Shown here one piece after another: positions 5,118 to 10,603 of a stretch of 10,603 nucleotides of DNA. The position numbers and the translations under genes are program-made. How positions within the stretch are numbered: the stretch's first letter is position 1; every line of letters begins with the position of its first letter. Source of the DNA: Thermoleophilaceae bacterium (GTDB taxonomy: Bacteria > Actinomycetota > Thermoleophilia > Solirubrobacterales > Thermoleophilaceae); contig JACCTJ010000261.1 in assembly GCA_013812485.1 (NCBI GenBank), forward strand, positions 1 to 10,603. Reading direction: 5' to 3'. Under the pieces are notes generated by a model, which had not been told where the DNA came from, ran no database searches, and worked only from the letters and a program-made list of their open reading frames with translations.

Positions 5118-6436
5118 ATGATGAACGATGAAGCGGCGGTTGTCAGCGCCCCCGCGAGCCTCGATTCGGTGCAGGTGCGCTTCGACGATTCGCGCTCGGT
5201 CGCTGACGCCGGGTTGATCTTGGCGGGCACCTCGGCCGAGCGACTCGGGCTCGAGCGGCTGATCAACCGCTGGGTCGATCTGGGCCGCCGGCGGGGCGCC
5301 TTTCGCCCCGGGCGCAAGGTGATGACGCTCGTCAACGCGATCCTCGCCGGGGCGGACTCGATCGAGGACTGTGACCTGTTGCGCTCGGGCTCGACGGGCA
5401 AGGTCCTCGGCCACCGGGTGATGGCGCCCTCGACGCTCGGGACGTTCCTGCGCGCCTTCACCTTCGGTCACGTGCGCCAGCTCGACCGGGTGCTCGGCGA
5501 GGCGCTCGCCCGCGCTTGGAGGGCCGGTGCCGGCCCGGGCTCCGCTCGGCTGGTGATCGATGTCGACTCGTTCGTCGGCGAGGTCCACGGCCGGCTCAAG
5601 CAGGGCGCCGCCTACGGCTACACCAAGGTGCTCGGCTATCACCCGCTGCTGGCCTCGCGCGCCGAGACCGGCGAGGTGCTGCACGTGCGAAACCGCAAAG
5701 GGTCGGCCAACACCCAGCGCGGGCTCATCCGCTTCACCCAGGAGCTGATCGCGCGGGTCAGGCGGGCCGGGGCAGGCGCCGAGATCCTGCTGCGCGCCGA
5801 CTCCGGGTTTTGGAACGCGAAGCTGTTCGCCTGGCTGCGCTGCGAGGGGGTCGCCTACTCGATCGGCGTCAAGCTCCACAAGCACGTGCGCGAGGCGATC
5901 GAGGCGATCGGACAGGACGCCTGGGCGCCGCTCGCCGACTACCCCGATACGGGCGAGGCGCAGATCGCCGAGACGACGCTCGGATCAGAGCGGCTGATCG
6001 TGCGCCGGGTGCGCACCTTCGAGGCCCAGGGCGAGCTCTATCCCGACTGGCGCTACTTCGCCTTCGCGACCAACCGGGCCGAGGCGATCGAGCTCGTCGA
6101 GGCCGAGCACCGCGACCACGCCGTCGTCGAGATCCACATCTCAGACCTAAAGGACGGGGCGCTCGCCACTTCCCCTCGGGCCACTTCAGCGCCAACTCCG
6201 CCTGGTGCGTGATCGCCTGCCTCGCCCACAACCTCGCCCGCTGGTCGGCGATCATCGGCCTCCCAGACCAGCCCCGCCGGGCCGCACGCACCTTCCGCCG
6301 GCGCTACCTGCGCATGCCCGGCAGGCTGACACGCTCCGCCCGCCAGTGGACCCTCCACCTCCCAAGGCACTGGCCCTGGCAAGACGCATTCGCCGCCGCG
6401 CTCGCACGGATCAGAGCGATCCCCGCAGTTCCCTGA
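5118..6436 (+). pseudogene. IS1380-family transposase, frameshifted near its C-terminus
   Basis: Starts at ATG 5118 behind a strong AGGAGGT; ATG 5121 is also possible. The first frame runs to a stop at 6210-6212 (364 aa). It contains the N-terminal DNA-binding half, the catalytic Asp region LVIDVDSFVGEVHG (D148/D150) followed by KQGAAYGYTKVLGYHPLLA, the second Asp in EILLRADSGFWN (D228), and YFAFATNRAEA and HAVVEIHISDLKDG near the C-terminus. The family's conserved ending (HFPSGHFSANSAWCVIACL, then AHNLARW and the basic tail) is present, but in the -1 frame from 6167 to TGA 6434-6436. One missing base at about 6165-6167 explains the shift. No classic slippery heptamer is visible there, so an inactivating deletion or sequencing error is likelier than programmed frameshifting. 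Restored, the protein would be about 439 aa, normal for the family. Confidence 0.92.
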
Positions 6437-6645
6437 GCAGCGCGCCCTCGCCCACGTCGATTCGGTGCCTCGCCCCGCCCGCCCGGGTGCTTCAGCCTGC
6501 CCGCGAACGCCCCACGCCCGGCCCCGAAGCGACGATCCGACCCCGCTCAGGCGCCACTGCCGCCGAGCAAGACCCTCCGACCGCCCTCAAGCGTTGACGG
6601 GGCCGGTCAGGTGAGCATGAAGGGGCGATACGGTGGATTCAGGCT

Positions 6646-6799
6646 CAATACGATCGCCGACTCGCGCAGATCCTCGGCTCGGGAGGCGCCGTACGGGATT
6701 GCCGCTGTAGTCGGAGATCGCGACATACCCTGCGGAGACGTAGAGCGCGCGTGCGTGCGGTTGGCGTTGCCCGGTGTCGAGGATCGGCACGTTTACGTA
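6646..6799 (-). pseudogene. GNAT acetyltransferase, C-terminal remnant
   Basis: The minus-strand frame reads PILDTGQRQPHARALYVSAG followed by YVAISDYSGNP. This is the usual C-terminal signature of GCN5-related N-acetyltransferases (L-x-T-G-x-x-Q-x-x-A-x-x-L-Y-x-x-x-G-Y). The acetyl-CoA-binding motif A and everything before it are missing. The upstream side abuts, in another frame, an unrelated NmrA-like start. Beyond GNP the sequence stops resembling the family, and the IS1380 right repeat begins at 6645. It is a leftover between a deletion and an IS insertion and is not expected to be functional. Confidence 0.6.
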
Positions 6800-6843
6800 G
6801 GGACCCACCCACCGTGGCCGGTCGCTCCGGTGACGAGGATCAC
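6793..6843 (-). pseudogene. NmrA/SDR-type NAD(P)-binding protein, first 16 codons only
   Basis: GTG 6841-6843 opens a 16-codon frame beginning VILVTGATGHGGWV and ending at TAA 6793-6795. This is the beta-1 strand and glycine-rich nucleotide loop (T-G-A-T-G-x-x-G) that begins NmrA-like and other atypical short-chain dehydrogenases. The start overlaps the stop of the upstream DUF5519-like gene (GTGA), a classic sign of translational coupling. The two were therefore once an operon, and the rest of this gene was deleted and replaced by the GNAT remnant. SoxR targets in actinobacteria include NAD(P)-dependent oxidoreductases, so the lost gene fits the local regulon (inference). Confidence 0.6.
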
Positions 6844-7190
6844 GCTCGGGCCTCTGACGGGACGCCGTGGCGGGCGACGAGGCGGTCGTAGTTGAGCCGG
6901 AGCAGCTCGATCACATCATCGACGTCGGCCTGGGTCTCGATCCGGCGCGCGCCCGGACCCGCCTTGCCGGGGAACACCGGGTGCTCGACGATCCGTCCCT
7001 GCTCCATGAGCTCGGTCCAGACGCTCTTCGGGAAGCCGAAGTGGGCCGCGTGGTCGCCGTGCAGGTGGCCGATCTCGTGGCCACCGAGCTTGAAGGCGAA
7101 CTCACCGCGGCGGCCCGAGCCGGCCTCCACTCCTGGCCAGGAGGTGACCTCATCGGTGATCCGCTCGCTCGCTGTTGGTGTGTCGGTCAT
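6840..7190 (-). CDS. luciferase-fold / DUF5519-like family protein
   Basis: Small soluble protein of 116 aa. ATG 7188-7190 is preferred because AGGAG lies six bases upstream; an ATG 24 bases earlier (7212-7214) has no such signal. The sequence matches the small actinobacterial proteins often annotated as 'luciferase family' or DUF5519: ITDEVTSWPGVEAGSGRRGE, FKLGGHEIGHLHGDHAAHFG, then a helix, EHPVFPGKAGPG, and a C-terminal helix VDDVIELLRLNYDRL. The conserved His cluster HEIGHLHGDHAAH could bind a ligand or metal, but no biochemical role is established to my knowledge. No signal peptide is present. Its promoter overlaps a SoxR-type operator, and it is divergent from soxR with 91 bp between start codons. 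The stop overlaps the NmrA-like start, so it was the first gene of a redox-controlled operon. Confidence 0.78.
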   Translation of the reverse strand: MTDTPTASERITDEVTSWPGVEAGSGRRGEFAFKLGGHEIGHLHGDHAAHFGFPKSVWTELMEQGRIVEHPVFPGKAGPGARRIETQADVDDVIELLRLNYDRLVARHGVPSEARA

Positions 7191-7224
7191 TTCAACTCCT
7201 CGCGCTTCGGGCATGTTCTGACAG

Positions 7225-7255
7225 AAGCTACAAGTTCAAGTGAGCTTGATGTCAA
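7225..7255 (-). promoter_or_regulatory. SoxR-type promoter and operator for the DUF5519-like gene
   Basis: On the minus strand TTGACA (plus 7250-7255) and TAGCTT (plus 7225-7230) are 19 bp apart, the over-long spacer typical of MerR-family promoters. The dyad TTCAAGTGAGCTTGAT (7235-7250) lies between them. It matches the E. coli soxS operator core CTCAAGTTAACTTGAG, quoted from memory, at 12 of 16 positions. The predicted transcript start is near 7218. The site lies between divergent soxR and its likely target. Confidence 0.8.
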
Positions 7256-7281
7256 GGTCAAAATGTGCTTCCCTCCCTGCC

Positions 7282-7734
7282 ATGGTCACACTGCTGACGA
7301 TCAGCGAGGTCTCGCGGCGCAGCGGCGTCGCAGCCTCGGCGCTGCGCTTCTACGAGGAGCGAGGCCTGATCACGTCTGAGCGCGCCGGCTCGGGCCATCG
7401 CCGCTACTCCCGGCCGGTGCTGCGGCGGATCGCGTTCATCGTCTTCGCGCAGCGCGTCGGATTGAGCCTGGAGGAGATCGGCTCAGAGCTCGGCAAGCTT
7501 CCGCCCGATCGCGCGCCGAACCGGCGAGACTGGTCACGCCTGTCGAGCAAGTGGAGCTCGCGGATCGATCGGCGGATCGCCGAGCTCGAGCGCCTCAAGG
7601 CCGGGCTGACCGAATGCATCGGGTGTGGCTGCCTGTCGCTCGAGCGCTGCAAGCTCGCCAATCCCGACGATCGCGCGGCCGCGCGCGGCGCCGGCCCGCG
7701 CTACTGGATCGGTGACCGTCCGCTCGGCGGCTGA
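7282..7734 (+). CDS. soxR: SoxR, redox-sensing MerR-family transcriptional activator
   Basis: Protein of 150 aa from ATG 7282. The frame's earlier GTG (7240) falls inside the operator and is rejected. No Shine-Dalgarno is visible before ATG 7282, so the message may be leaderless or have a short leader. The N-terminal MerR helix-turn-helix and wing is clear (LTISEVSRRSGVAASALRFY, then EERGLI and GHRRYSR). A dimerisation helix follows (RIDRRIAELERLKAGL), then the SoxR iron-sulfur signature CIGCGCLSLERC with Cys112, Cys115, Cys117 and Cys123. This [2Fe-2S] cluster is oxidised by redox-cycling compounds or superoxide, and the dimer then untwists promoters with a 19-bp spacer. In actinobacteria SoxR usually answers redox-active metabolites directly, without SoxS. 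Two matching promoters lie nearby. Confidence 0.95.
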   Translation: MVTLLTISEVSRRSGVAASALRFYEERGLITSERAGSGHRRYSRPVLRRIAFIVFAQRVGLSLEEIGSELGKLPPDRAPNRRDWSRLSSKWSSRIDRRIAELERLKAGLTECIGCGCLSLERCKLANPDDRAAARGAGPRYWIGDRPLGG

Positions 7735-7748
7735 CGGGCCTCTTTACC

Positions 7749-7955
7749 TCAGCGGACGGATCGGTAGCTCGAGGCCTTCGAGTGACGGAGCCGAAGGCAT
7801 GCCCAAGACGGGCCGTGACAGACACGAGGCGCTGATCGTTGGTCCAGGGCGCCGTGCCCGGGTGAGGTTCGTGGCCGCGAGAGCCGTGCGTCGACGTAGC
7901 CGATGCCGACGCCGGACAGGTCGTCGCGCAGCGTCACCCTTCCGGGCCTGAGGTG
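7749..7955 (-). pseudogene. possible FAD-dependent aromatic hydroxylase, C-terminal remnant
   Basis: A minus-strand frame downstream of the aldo/keto reductase reads LRPGRVTLRDDLSGVGIGYV followed by DARLS. It resembles the linker and start of the thioredoxin-like C-terminal domain of PheA/TfdB-type FAD monooxygenases (V-T-L-R-D-E-L-S-G-V-x-x-x-Y). After that the frame loses similarity (RPRTSPGHGALDQRSAPRV, which may contain a shifted remnant of the usual GDRAPD motif) and ends at 7749. No FAD-binding domain is visible. The identification rests on about 25 residues and is tentative. Confidence 0.35.
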
Positions 7956-7975
7956 ATCGGTCTCCCCGGCGGCTG

Positions 7976-8839
7976 TCAGCTCGGTTGCGGGGCTCCGCCC
8001 TCCAGAGCCGCCAGCTCGTCCTCGGACAGCTCGATCAGCGCGGCGCCGACGTTCTCGCGCAGGTGCTCGGGCGATCCCGTGCCGGGGATCGGCAGCACGA
8101 CGGGTGATCGGTGGAGCAGCCAGGCGAGTGCCATCTGGGCCTGCGTCGCTCCGTGCCTGGCCGCTGCGCTCGCGAGCGCGTCCATGGAGTCGAGGACGTC
8201 GCCCATCCCGATCGGAGCCCAGGGGAGGAAACCGAGGCCGTCCGCCTCGCATGCCCTTAGGACATCCTCGGCTGCACGCTCGGCGAGATTGAACCGGTTC
8301 TGAACGGTGGCGATCTCGATCAGCTGACGGGCACGGCGCAGCTCCTCGACGGATACCTCCGAGACCCCGACGAAGCGGATCTTCCCTTCGTCGCGGAGCT
8401 CGCGGATGGCGCCGAACTGCTCCTCGAGTGGTACCTCGGGATCGATTCGATGCAGCTGCCAGAGGTCGATCGTCTCGAGTCGAAGCCGACGCAGGCTGTC
8501 CTCGCAGTCGGCTCGCAGGCGCTCAGGTCGCCCGTCGGGGTTGCCACCGCGGCGGAGCCCGCCCTTGGTGGCGATCAGCAGGCCCTCCGGGTAGGGATGC
8601 AGCGCCTCGGCGATCAGGTCCTCGGAGCGGCCGTAGGCGTGCGCGGTGTCGATCAGGTCGACCCCCAGCCGAACCGCCTCGCGCAGCATCTCGCGGGCCG
8701 CGCGGGGGCGGGGCTCGCCCCGCGCGCCGGGGAGCCGCATCGCTCCGAACCCGAGGCGGTGGACGCTCAGCTCGCCGCCGAGCGCGAAGGTGCCCGAGGC
8801 GTGCGCGCGCGGCGGTCTCTCCTCTGGACTGACAGGCAT
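7976..8839 (-). CDS. aldo/keto reductase
   Basis: Complete NAD(P)H-dependent aldo/keto reductase of 287 aa from ATG 8837-8839. The catalytic tetrad is visible in a TIM-barrel layout: D64 and Y69 (LIDTAHAYGRSEDLI), K92 (IATKGGL) and H130 (DLWQLHRIDP). GKIRFVGVSE follows near residue 155, and the C-terminal cofactor-phosphate region is PIPGTGSPEHLREN. This is the small soluble class (YdbC/'oxidoreductase' type) that reduces reactive aldehydes and ketones; the substrate cannot be told from sequence. Its promoter has the 19-bp-spacer layout of the soxR-linked promoter, suggesting induction by redox stress. The predicted transcript start (about 8841) is within two or three bases of the ATG and no good Shine-Dalgarno is seen, so the mRNA may be leaderless. 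Confidence 0.95.
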   Translation of the reverse strand: MPVSPEERPPRAHASGTFALGGELSVHRLGFGAMRLPGARGEPRPRAAREMLREAVRLGVDLIDTAHAYGRSEDLIAEALHPYPEGLLIATKGGLRRGGNPDGRPERLRADCEDSLRRLRLETIDLWQLHRIDPEVPLEEQFGAIRELRDEGKIRFVGVSEVSVEELRRARQLIEIATVQNRFNLAERAAEDVLRACEADGLGFLPWAPIGMGDVLDSMDALASAAARHGATQAQMALAWLLHRSPVVLPIPGTGSPEHLRENVGAALIELSEDELAALEGGAPQPS

Positions 8840-8847
8840 CCCGAGCG

Positions 8848-8878
8848 AGGCTAGGACCTCAAGCGTCCTTCAAGTCAA
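8848..8878 (-). promoter_or_regulatory. MerR/SoxR-type promoter for the aldo/keto reductase
   Basis: On the minus strand TTGACT (plus 8873-8878) and TAGCCT (plus 8848-8853) are 19 bp apart, with an imperfect dyad between them (GACCTCAAG and CTTCAAGTC on the plus strand around a CGTC centre). Aligned over 34 bases with the promoter at 7225-7255 it is identical at 24 positions, including CCTTGAC, the CTTGA half-site and TAG-CT. Control by the neighbouring SoxR is likely; another MerR-family regulator is the alternative. Confidence 0.65.
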
Positions 8879-8984
8879 GGGGGGATCGCCTGGGCGGTCT
8901 ACCGGTTGCGGTGACCGTGCCAGTCGCCCGACGCCTGAGCGCGCAAGCGAGGCGGCGGAGGGTCGCACGGAGTGGGAAGCAAAG

Positions 8985-9202
8985 GCCGCGGAGTTCTACG
9001 AGGGGACGCTCGGCCTGTCGCCCCTCGGCGACACGGGACGAGCCATGTGCGGATCTACCCGTGCGGGAGTGGCAGCTTCCGGCAGGTCTACGCTTCGGAG
9101 CACGCTGGCACCGCGACCGCGACGGTCGCCAGCTGGAGCACGTGGTTCAAGGACCCCGACGGCAACACGATCGCGATCGACAACGGCGGCGCGCCGTCGT
9201 AG
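8985..9202 (+). pseudogene. VOC/glyoxalase-family protein, frameshifted and internally deleted
   Basis: Frame one gives AAEFYEGTLGLSPLGDTGR, the usual first strand-helix of a vicinal-oxygen-chelate protein (x-F-Y-E-x-T-L-G-L). A one-base loss at about 9041-9044 shifts the frame. The second frame continues HVRIYPCGSGSFRQVYASEH and AGTATATVASW, then STWFKDPDGNTIAIDNGG and TAG 9200-9202. WFKDPDGN is the family's C-terminal metal-site motif. About 20-25 residues normally lie between the 'VAAW' strand and this motif and are missing. The start codon region is also absent. The gene is certainly dead. Confidence 0.75.
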
Positions 9203-9577
9203 GGACTGGATAGGTACCCGTCCCGCCCAGCAGGGAGCCGCCCCGATGCGCTGGGAGCGAGGGCGCGTGAGCCAGACGGAGCCGCCGTACATCCACCGGA
9301 TCACGCCCAGCATAACCGCGACCTGGAGCAGACCGCGCTCGTCGAGGCTGTCGGCCAGCACCGCCGTGAGCTGCCTCAGGGTGAAGACGAAGACGAGCTC
9401 GAGCGTCGAGGCCCGGATCTCGTCTTCGGGCGCTGTAGCGCGCGATTCCCCGACCGAGCGAGCGTAGTTGACGGATCGACCCGTCGCCGGGGAGATCGAC
9501 GTCGAGGTGCATCATCTTCCGCACAAGCCACGCCCCTGACCCGACCTGCGTCCTCCGAGGAGAGCTGCCATGCCGCC
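9203..9577. other. non-functional stretch around the LtrA remnant
   Basis: Apart from the LtrA fragment I see no intact gene here. The frames are open only because of high GC, and their translations are Arg/Ser/Pro-rich. The minus-strand reading KMMHLDVDLPGDGSIRQL (about 9470-9525) might be another scrap, but I cannot assign it. Confidence 0.5.
9263..9472 (-). pseudogene. LtrA (low temperature requirement A) family membrane protein, N-terminal remnant
   Basis: The minus-strand frame reads APEDEIRASTLELVFVFTLR, then QLTAVLADSLDERGLLQVAV, then MLGVIRWMYGGSVWLTR. This matches the start of LtrA proteins: S-T-L-E-L-F-F-D-L-V-F-V-F, then Q-L-T-x-x-L-A-D, the second helix and W-x-x-Y-G-x-x-W-L-T. 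The four residues FFDL expected after LEL are missing, consistent with a 12-bp deletion. There is no start codon upstream before a stop at 9512-9514. Everything after the second membrane segment is lost. Only a scrap of a multi-pass membrane protein remains. Confidence 0.65.
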
Positions 9578-9688
9578 ACAGACGATGTCCTCGGCGATGT
9601 AGGTCATGGCCCGGTCGAAGTCGCGGCTCGTCCAGGATCGGTGGTACGCCAGCGCGACGTCCAGCGCCGCTGTGGTGTGCTCGGCCAT
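9578..9688 (-). pseudogene. SnoaL/NTF2-like protein, 5' remnant
   Basis: ATG 9686-9688 is preceded by a good ribosome binding site (GGAGGG). The first 37 codons read MAEHTTAALDVALAYHRSWT, then SRDFDRAMTYIAEDIVC. This is the first helices of the NTF2/SnoaL-like fold (A-L-A-Y-H-x-A-W-T-x-x-D-F-D-x-A-M-x-Y-x-A-x-D-I-V-C). The following sequence (GGMAALLGGRR...) does not match, and the usual beta-sheet part of about 100 residues is missing. It is a truncated 5' end with its translation signal intact. Confidence 0.68.
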
Positions 9689-9715
9689 TGCCAGTCCCTC
9701 CGTGCGGGGTCGCTG

Positions 9716-9814
9716 ATGGTCGGAGACGAACACGCGTTTCGCGAGCTCACCGCCCCGCACCTTCGTGAGTTGCACCTGCACTGCTGCCGGATGCTCGGTT
9801 CGCAGGACGCCGAG
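9716..9814 (+). pseudogene. ECF sigma factor region 2 remnant
   Basis: The plus frame reads GDEHAFRELTAPHLRELHLH then CCRMLGSQDAE. This matches sigma region 2.1-2.2 of actinobacterial ECF sigma factors of the SigJ/ECF41-like type, which have a SnoaL-like C-terminal domain (G-D-E-x-A-F-R-x-L-T-x-x-H-R-R-E-L-x-x-H-C-Y-R-M-L-G-S). The first 8-10 residues normally before GDE, and everything after about residue 33 including regions 2.3-4, are missing. It lies head to head with the SnoaL-like remnant, only 27 bp between the two ATGs. Confidence 0.68.
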
Positions 9815-9834
9815 CTCCCCCCGAGCCAGTTCAC

Positions 9835-9859
9835 GCGCACCCTCGGGCTGAGGGTGCGC
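9835..9859. terminator. perfect 10-bp hairpin between gene remnants
   Basis: GCGCACCCTC (9835-9844) and GAGGGTGCGC (9850-9859) pair perfectly around the loop GGGCT. There is no U-tract on either strand. It may be an actinobacterial terminator lacking the U-tail, or a relic of a repeat. It lies between the ECF remnant and the MFS remnant. Confidence 0.4.
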
Positions 9860-9907
9860 CGGGTGCTGTCGGCCATGCCGGGAGCACCGATGGGGCCCGA
9901 GCCGAGG

Positions 9908-9965
9908 TTCACCTGCACCAGGTTCAACCGAGCGCCGCCCACCGTTTCCGACGAGGATCCTTCAT
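9908..9965 (-). pseudogene. possible MFS drug-transporter N-terminal scrap
   Basis: ATG 9963-9965 on the minus strand reads MKDPRRKRWAALG and then a stop at 9924-9926. In the next frame the sequence continues LNLVQVNL. Joined, RRKRWAAL-(x)-LNLVQ resembles the start of DHA2-type MFS transporters (R-R-x-R-W-A-A-L-A-L-L-N-L-V-Q-F). Only about 20 residues support this. It lies 43 bp downstream of the MazF-type toxin gene. Confidence 0.35.
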
Positions 9966-10008
9966 CGGGACGTTCCGCCGGCGGCTGCCGAGGTCGCCCC
10001 GGGGGTCG

Positions 10009-10380
10009 CTACTGGGCCGCCGCTCCACGGTCGAGCCCGAGGATCAGCGTCAGGGCGGATTCGATCTCCTCCATGACGACCGGCTCGACGCTTCCGAGCC
10101 GGCGCACGAGCCTGGAGGGGACAACGGCTCTGATCGCTCTGCAGATGGCTCGGCTGGGGCGAGCGATCCCGGCGCTCGGTTCAATCTTGACCCGGATGGC
10201 GGATCGTGCTTGCGAACTCGACAGCGGGACGACGACGATCAAGTCGGCTGGGGCGCCGGTGCTCAGCTCATCGACGGAGATGACGACCGCGGGCCGAGTC
10301 TTGCCCGGTTCGCCGGCGCGTGCCGCGCCCAGCGCGACGAGCCAGATCTCCCCGCGACGGGGAGCGTCAGCCGACGCCAT
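10009..10380 (-). CDS. mazF: MazF/PemK-type toxin endoribonuclease
   Basis: Toxin of 123 aa from ATG 10378-10380. Upstream frame-open sequence is Arg/Ser-rich and lies antisense to the antitoxin frame, so it is not used. Family motifs: [11 protein letters not shown] (strand 1), [13 protein letters not shown] (with catalytic-type Arg29), [11 protein letters not shown], then [20 protein letters not shown] and the C-terminal helix [15 protein letters not shown]. MazF proteins fold as SH3-like barrels and cut single-stranded mRNA at short motifs; the motif cannot be read from sequence. The start overlaps the antitoxin stop by 14 bp, so translation is coupled and one promoter upstream of the window end should serve both. 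The antitoxin usually represses that promoter. Length and motifs are complete, so it is likely functional, unlike the gene scraps next to it. Confidence 0.9.
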   Translation of the reverse strand: MASADAPRRGEIWLVALGAARAGEPGKTRPAVVISVDELSTGAPADLIVVVPLSSSQARSAIRVKIEPSAGIARPSRAICRAIRAVVPSRLVRRLGSVEPVVMEEIESALTLILGLDRGAAAQ

Positions 10381-10603
10381 CCTCGAGGGTGGCCTCCCAC
10401 TCGCGCACCTCGGCTTGCACGTCGAGACTCTGCGCGTCGATGCGGTTAGCCTCGCGCTCCGACCGCCAGACCGCCTCGCGGCGGCGCTCGTCGGCGATGA
10501 CGGCAAGCAGCGCGGCCAGTGACATTCCGCGCTCGCGGGCCTGTTCAGCGAGGACGTCACGCGTTTCGCGCGTCACCCGGATGGTGGCCGTCTGGGACGC
10601 CAT
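10367..10603 (-). CDS. mazE: ribbon-helix-helix-type antitoxin partner of MazF
   Basis: Small protein of 78 aa whose ATG is the last codon of the window (10601-10603); an earlier start outside cannot be excluded. Residues about 5-12 (TATIRVTR) form a likely beta-strand, followed by two helices ([20 protein letters not shown], then [11 protein letters not shown]). This is the MetJ/Arc ribbon-helix-helix pattern that binds operator DNA as a dimer. The acidic C-terminal part ([18 protein letters not shown]) would wrap the toxin and block its active site. It overlaps the MazF start by 14 bp. Function is inferred from fold pattern and position; the sequence itself is less conserved than the toxin. 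Confidence 0.78.
   Translation of the reverse strand: MASQTATIRVTRETRDVLAEQARERGMSLAALLAVIADERRREAVWRSEREANRIDAQSLDVQAEVREWEATLEDGVG

Larger units (their letters stand above)
4986..6645 (+). mobile_element. IS1380-family insertion sequence with recognisable ends and a broken transposase
   Basis: Terminal inverted repeats are 4986-5007 (AGCCTGAATCCACCGTAT then TGCC) and the reverse complement of 6624-6645. They are identical at 21 of 22 positions, with one T/C difference. They enclose 1,660 bp: a 110-nt leader, the transposase in two frames (5118-6436), and about 190 nt of non-coding tail (6437-6623). No clear target duplication is visible (flanks GGCTA and CAATA), which suggests a later rearrangement at one side or an old insertion. 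The left flank carries only a ribosome binding site and the start ATGACGCAGGCT. The right flank is a GNAT gene remnant on the other strand. Confidence 0.88.

Noticed and set aside
5161..6468. 12-bp direct repeat TCGATTCGGTGC (5161-5172 and 6457-6468) and 9-bp CCTGAGCAG (5055-5063 and 6432-6440)
   Set aside because: Short, one copy coding, no relation to the element ends, which are defined by the 22-bp inverted repeats. Probably chance in GC-rich sequence.
6205..6597. 130-aa Pro/Arg-rich frame overlapping the end of IS1380 transposase
   Set aside because: It runs out of phase with the conserved SANSAW ending and continues as low-complexity sequence in the IS tail.
9641..10522. 293-aa plus-strand open frame
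   Set aside because: Most of it is antisense to the MazEF pair; only the short ECF sigma remnant near its start is real sequence similarity.
1..10603. CRISPR array, tRNA, rRNA, replication origin
   Set aside because: No regularly spaced repeats, no cloverleaf with a T-arm motif in a non-coding position, and no iterons or dnaA-box clusters were seen on either strand.

Overview
The window looks like a GC-rich (roughly two thirds G+C) accessory stretch from a soil-type high-GC actinobacterium. The protein families and codon use recall Thermoleophilia/Solirubrobacterales-like lineages, but that placement is inference only. There are no rRNA or tRNA genes and no CRISPR array.

Layout: (1) 1-88 is the last 28 codons of an IS630-type transposase. 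(2) 297-1526 is a complete tyrosine recombinase with all catalytic residues. (3) 1527-2150 has little recognisable coding content, only two doubtful small ORFs. (4) 2151-3125 is the most unusual part. An exact 34-bp inverted repeat (2266-2299 and 2521-2554) bounds 221 bp holding the 5' end and likely promoter of a winged-helix-type gene. Inverting that segment would fuse the same N-terminus, in frame, to a different hydrophobic C-terminus on the minus strand. (5) 3134-4849 is an intact-looking IS1182-family element with 17/21-bp terminal inverted repeats. (6) 4986-6645 is an IS1380-family element with 21/22-bp terminal inverted repeats, a frameshifted transposase, and a leader hairpin that hides the transposase ribosome binding site. 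(7) 6646-7734 holds remnants of a GNAT acetyltransferase and an NmrA-like gene, an intact luciferase-fold/DUF5519-like gene, and divergent soxR. (8) 7976-8839 is an aldo/keto reductase. (9) 8985-9965 is a gene graveyard of short fragments: VOC, LtrA, SnoaL/NTF2, ECF sigma and MFS. (10) 10009-10603 is a MazEF-type toxin-antitoxin pair.

How they work together: SoxR (Cys112/115/117/123 iron-sulfur cluster) probably controls two minus-strand promoters that share a TTGAC..19-bp spacer..TAG-CT layout with a CAAG/CTTG dyad. One drives the DUF5519-like gene, originally coupled to the now truncated NmrA gene. The other drives the aldo/keto reductase, so this is a small redox regulon. The tyrosine recombinase beside the inverted-repeat switch is a plausible inversion enzyme but could simply be a mobile-element integrase. 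Three insertion sequences, many gene scraps and a toxin-antitoxin pair mark the window as a long-lived site of insertion and decay.
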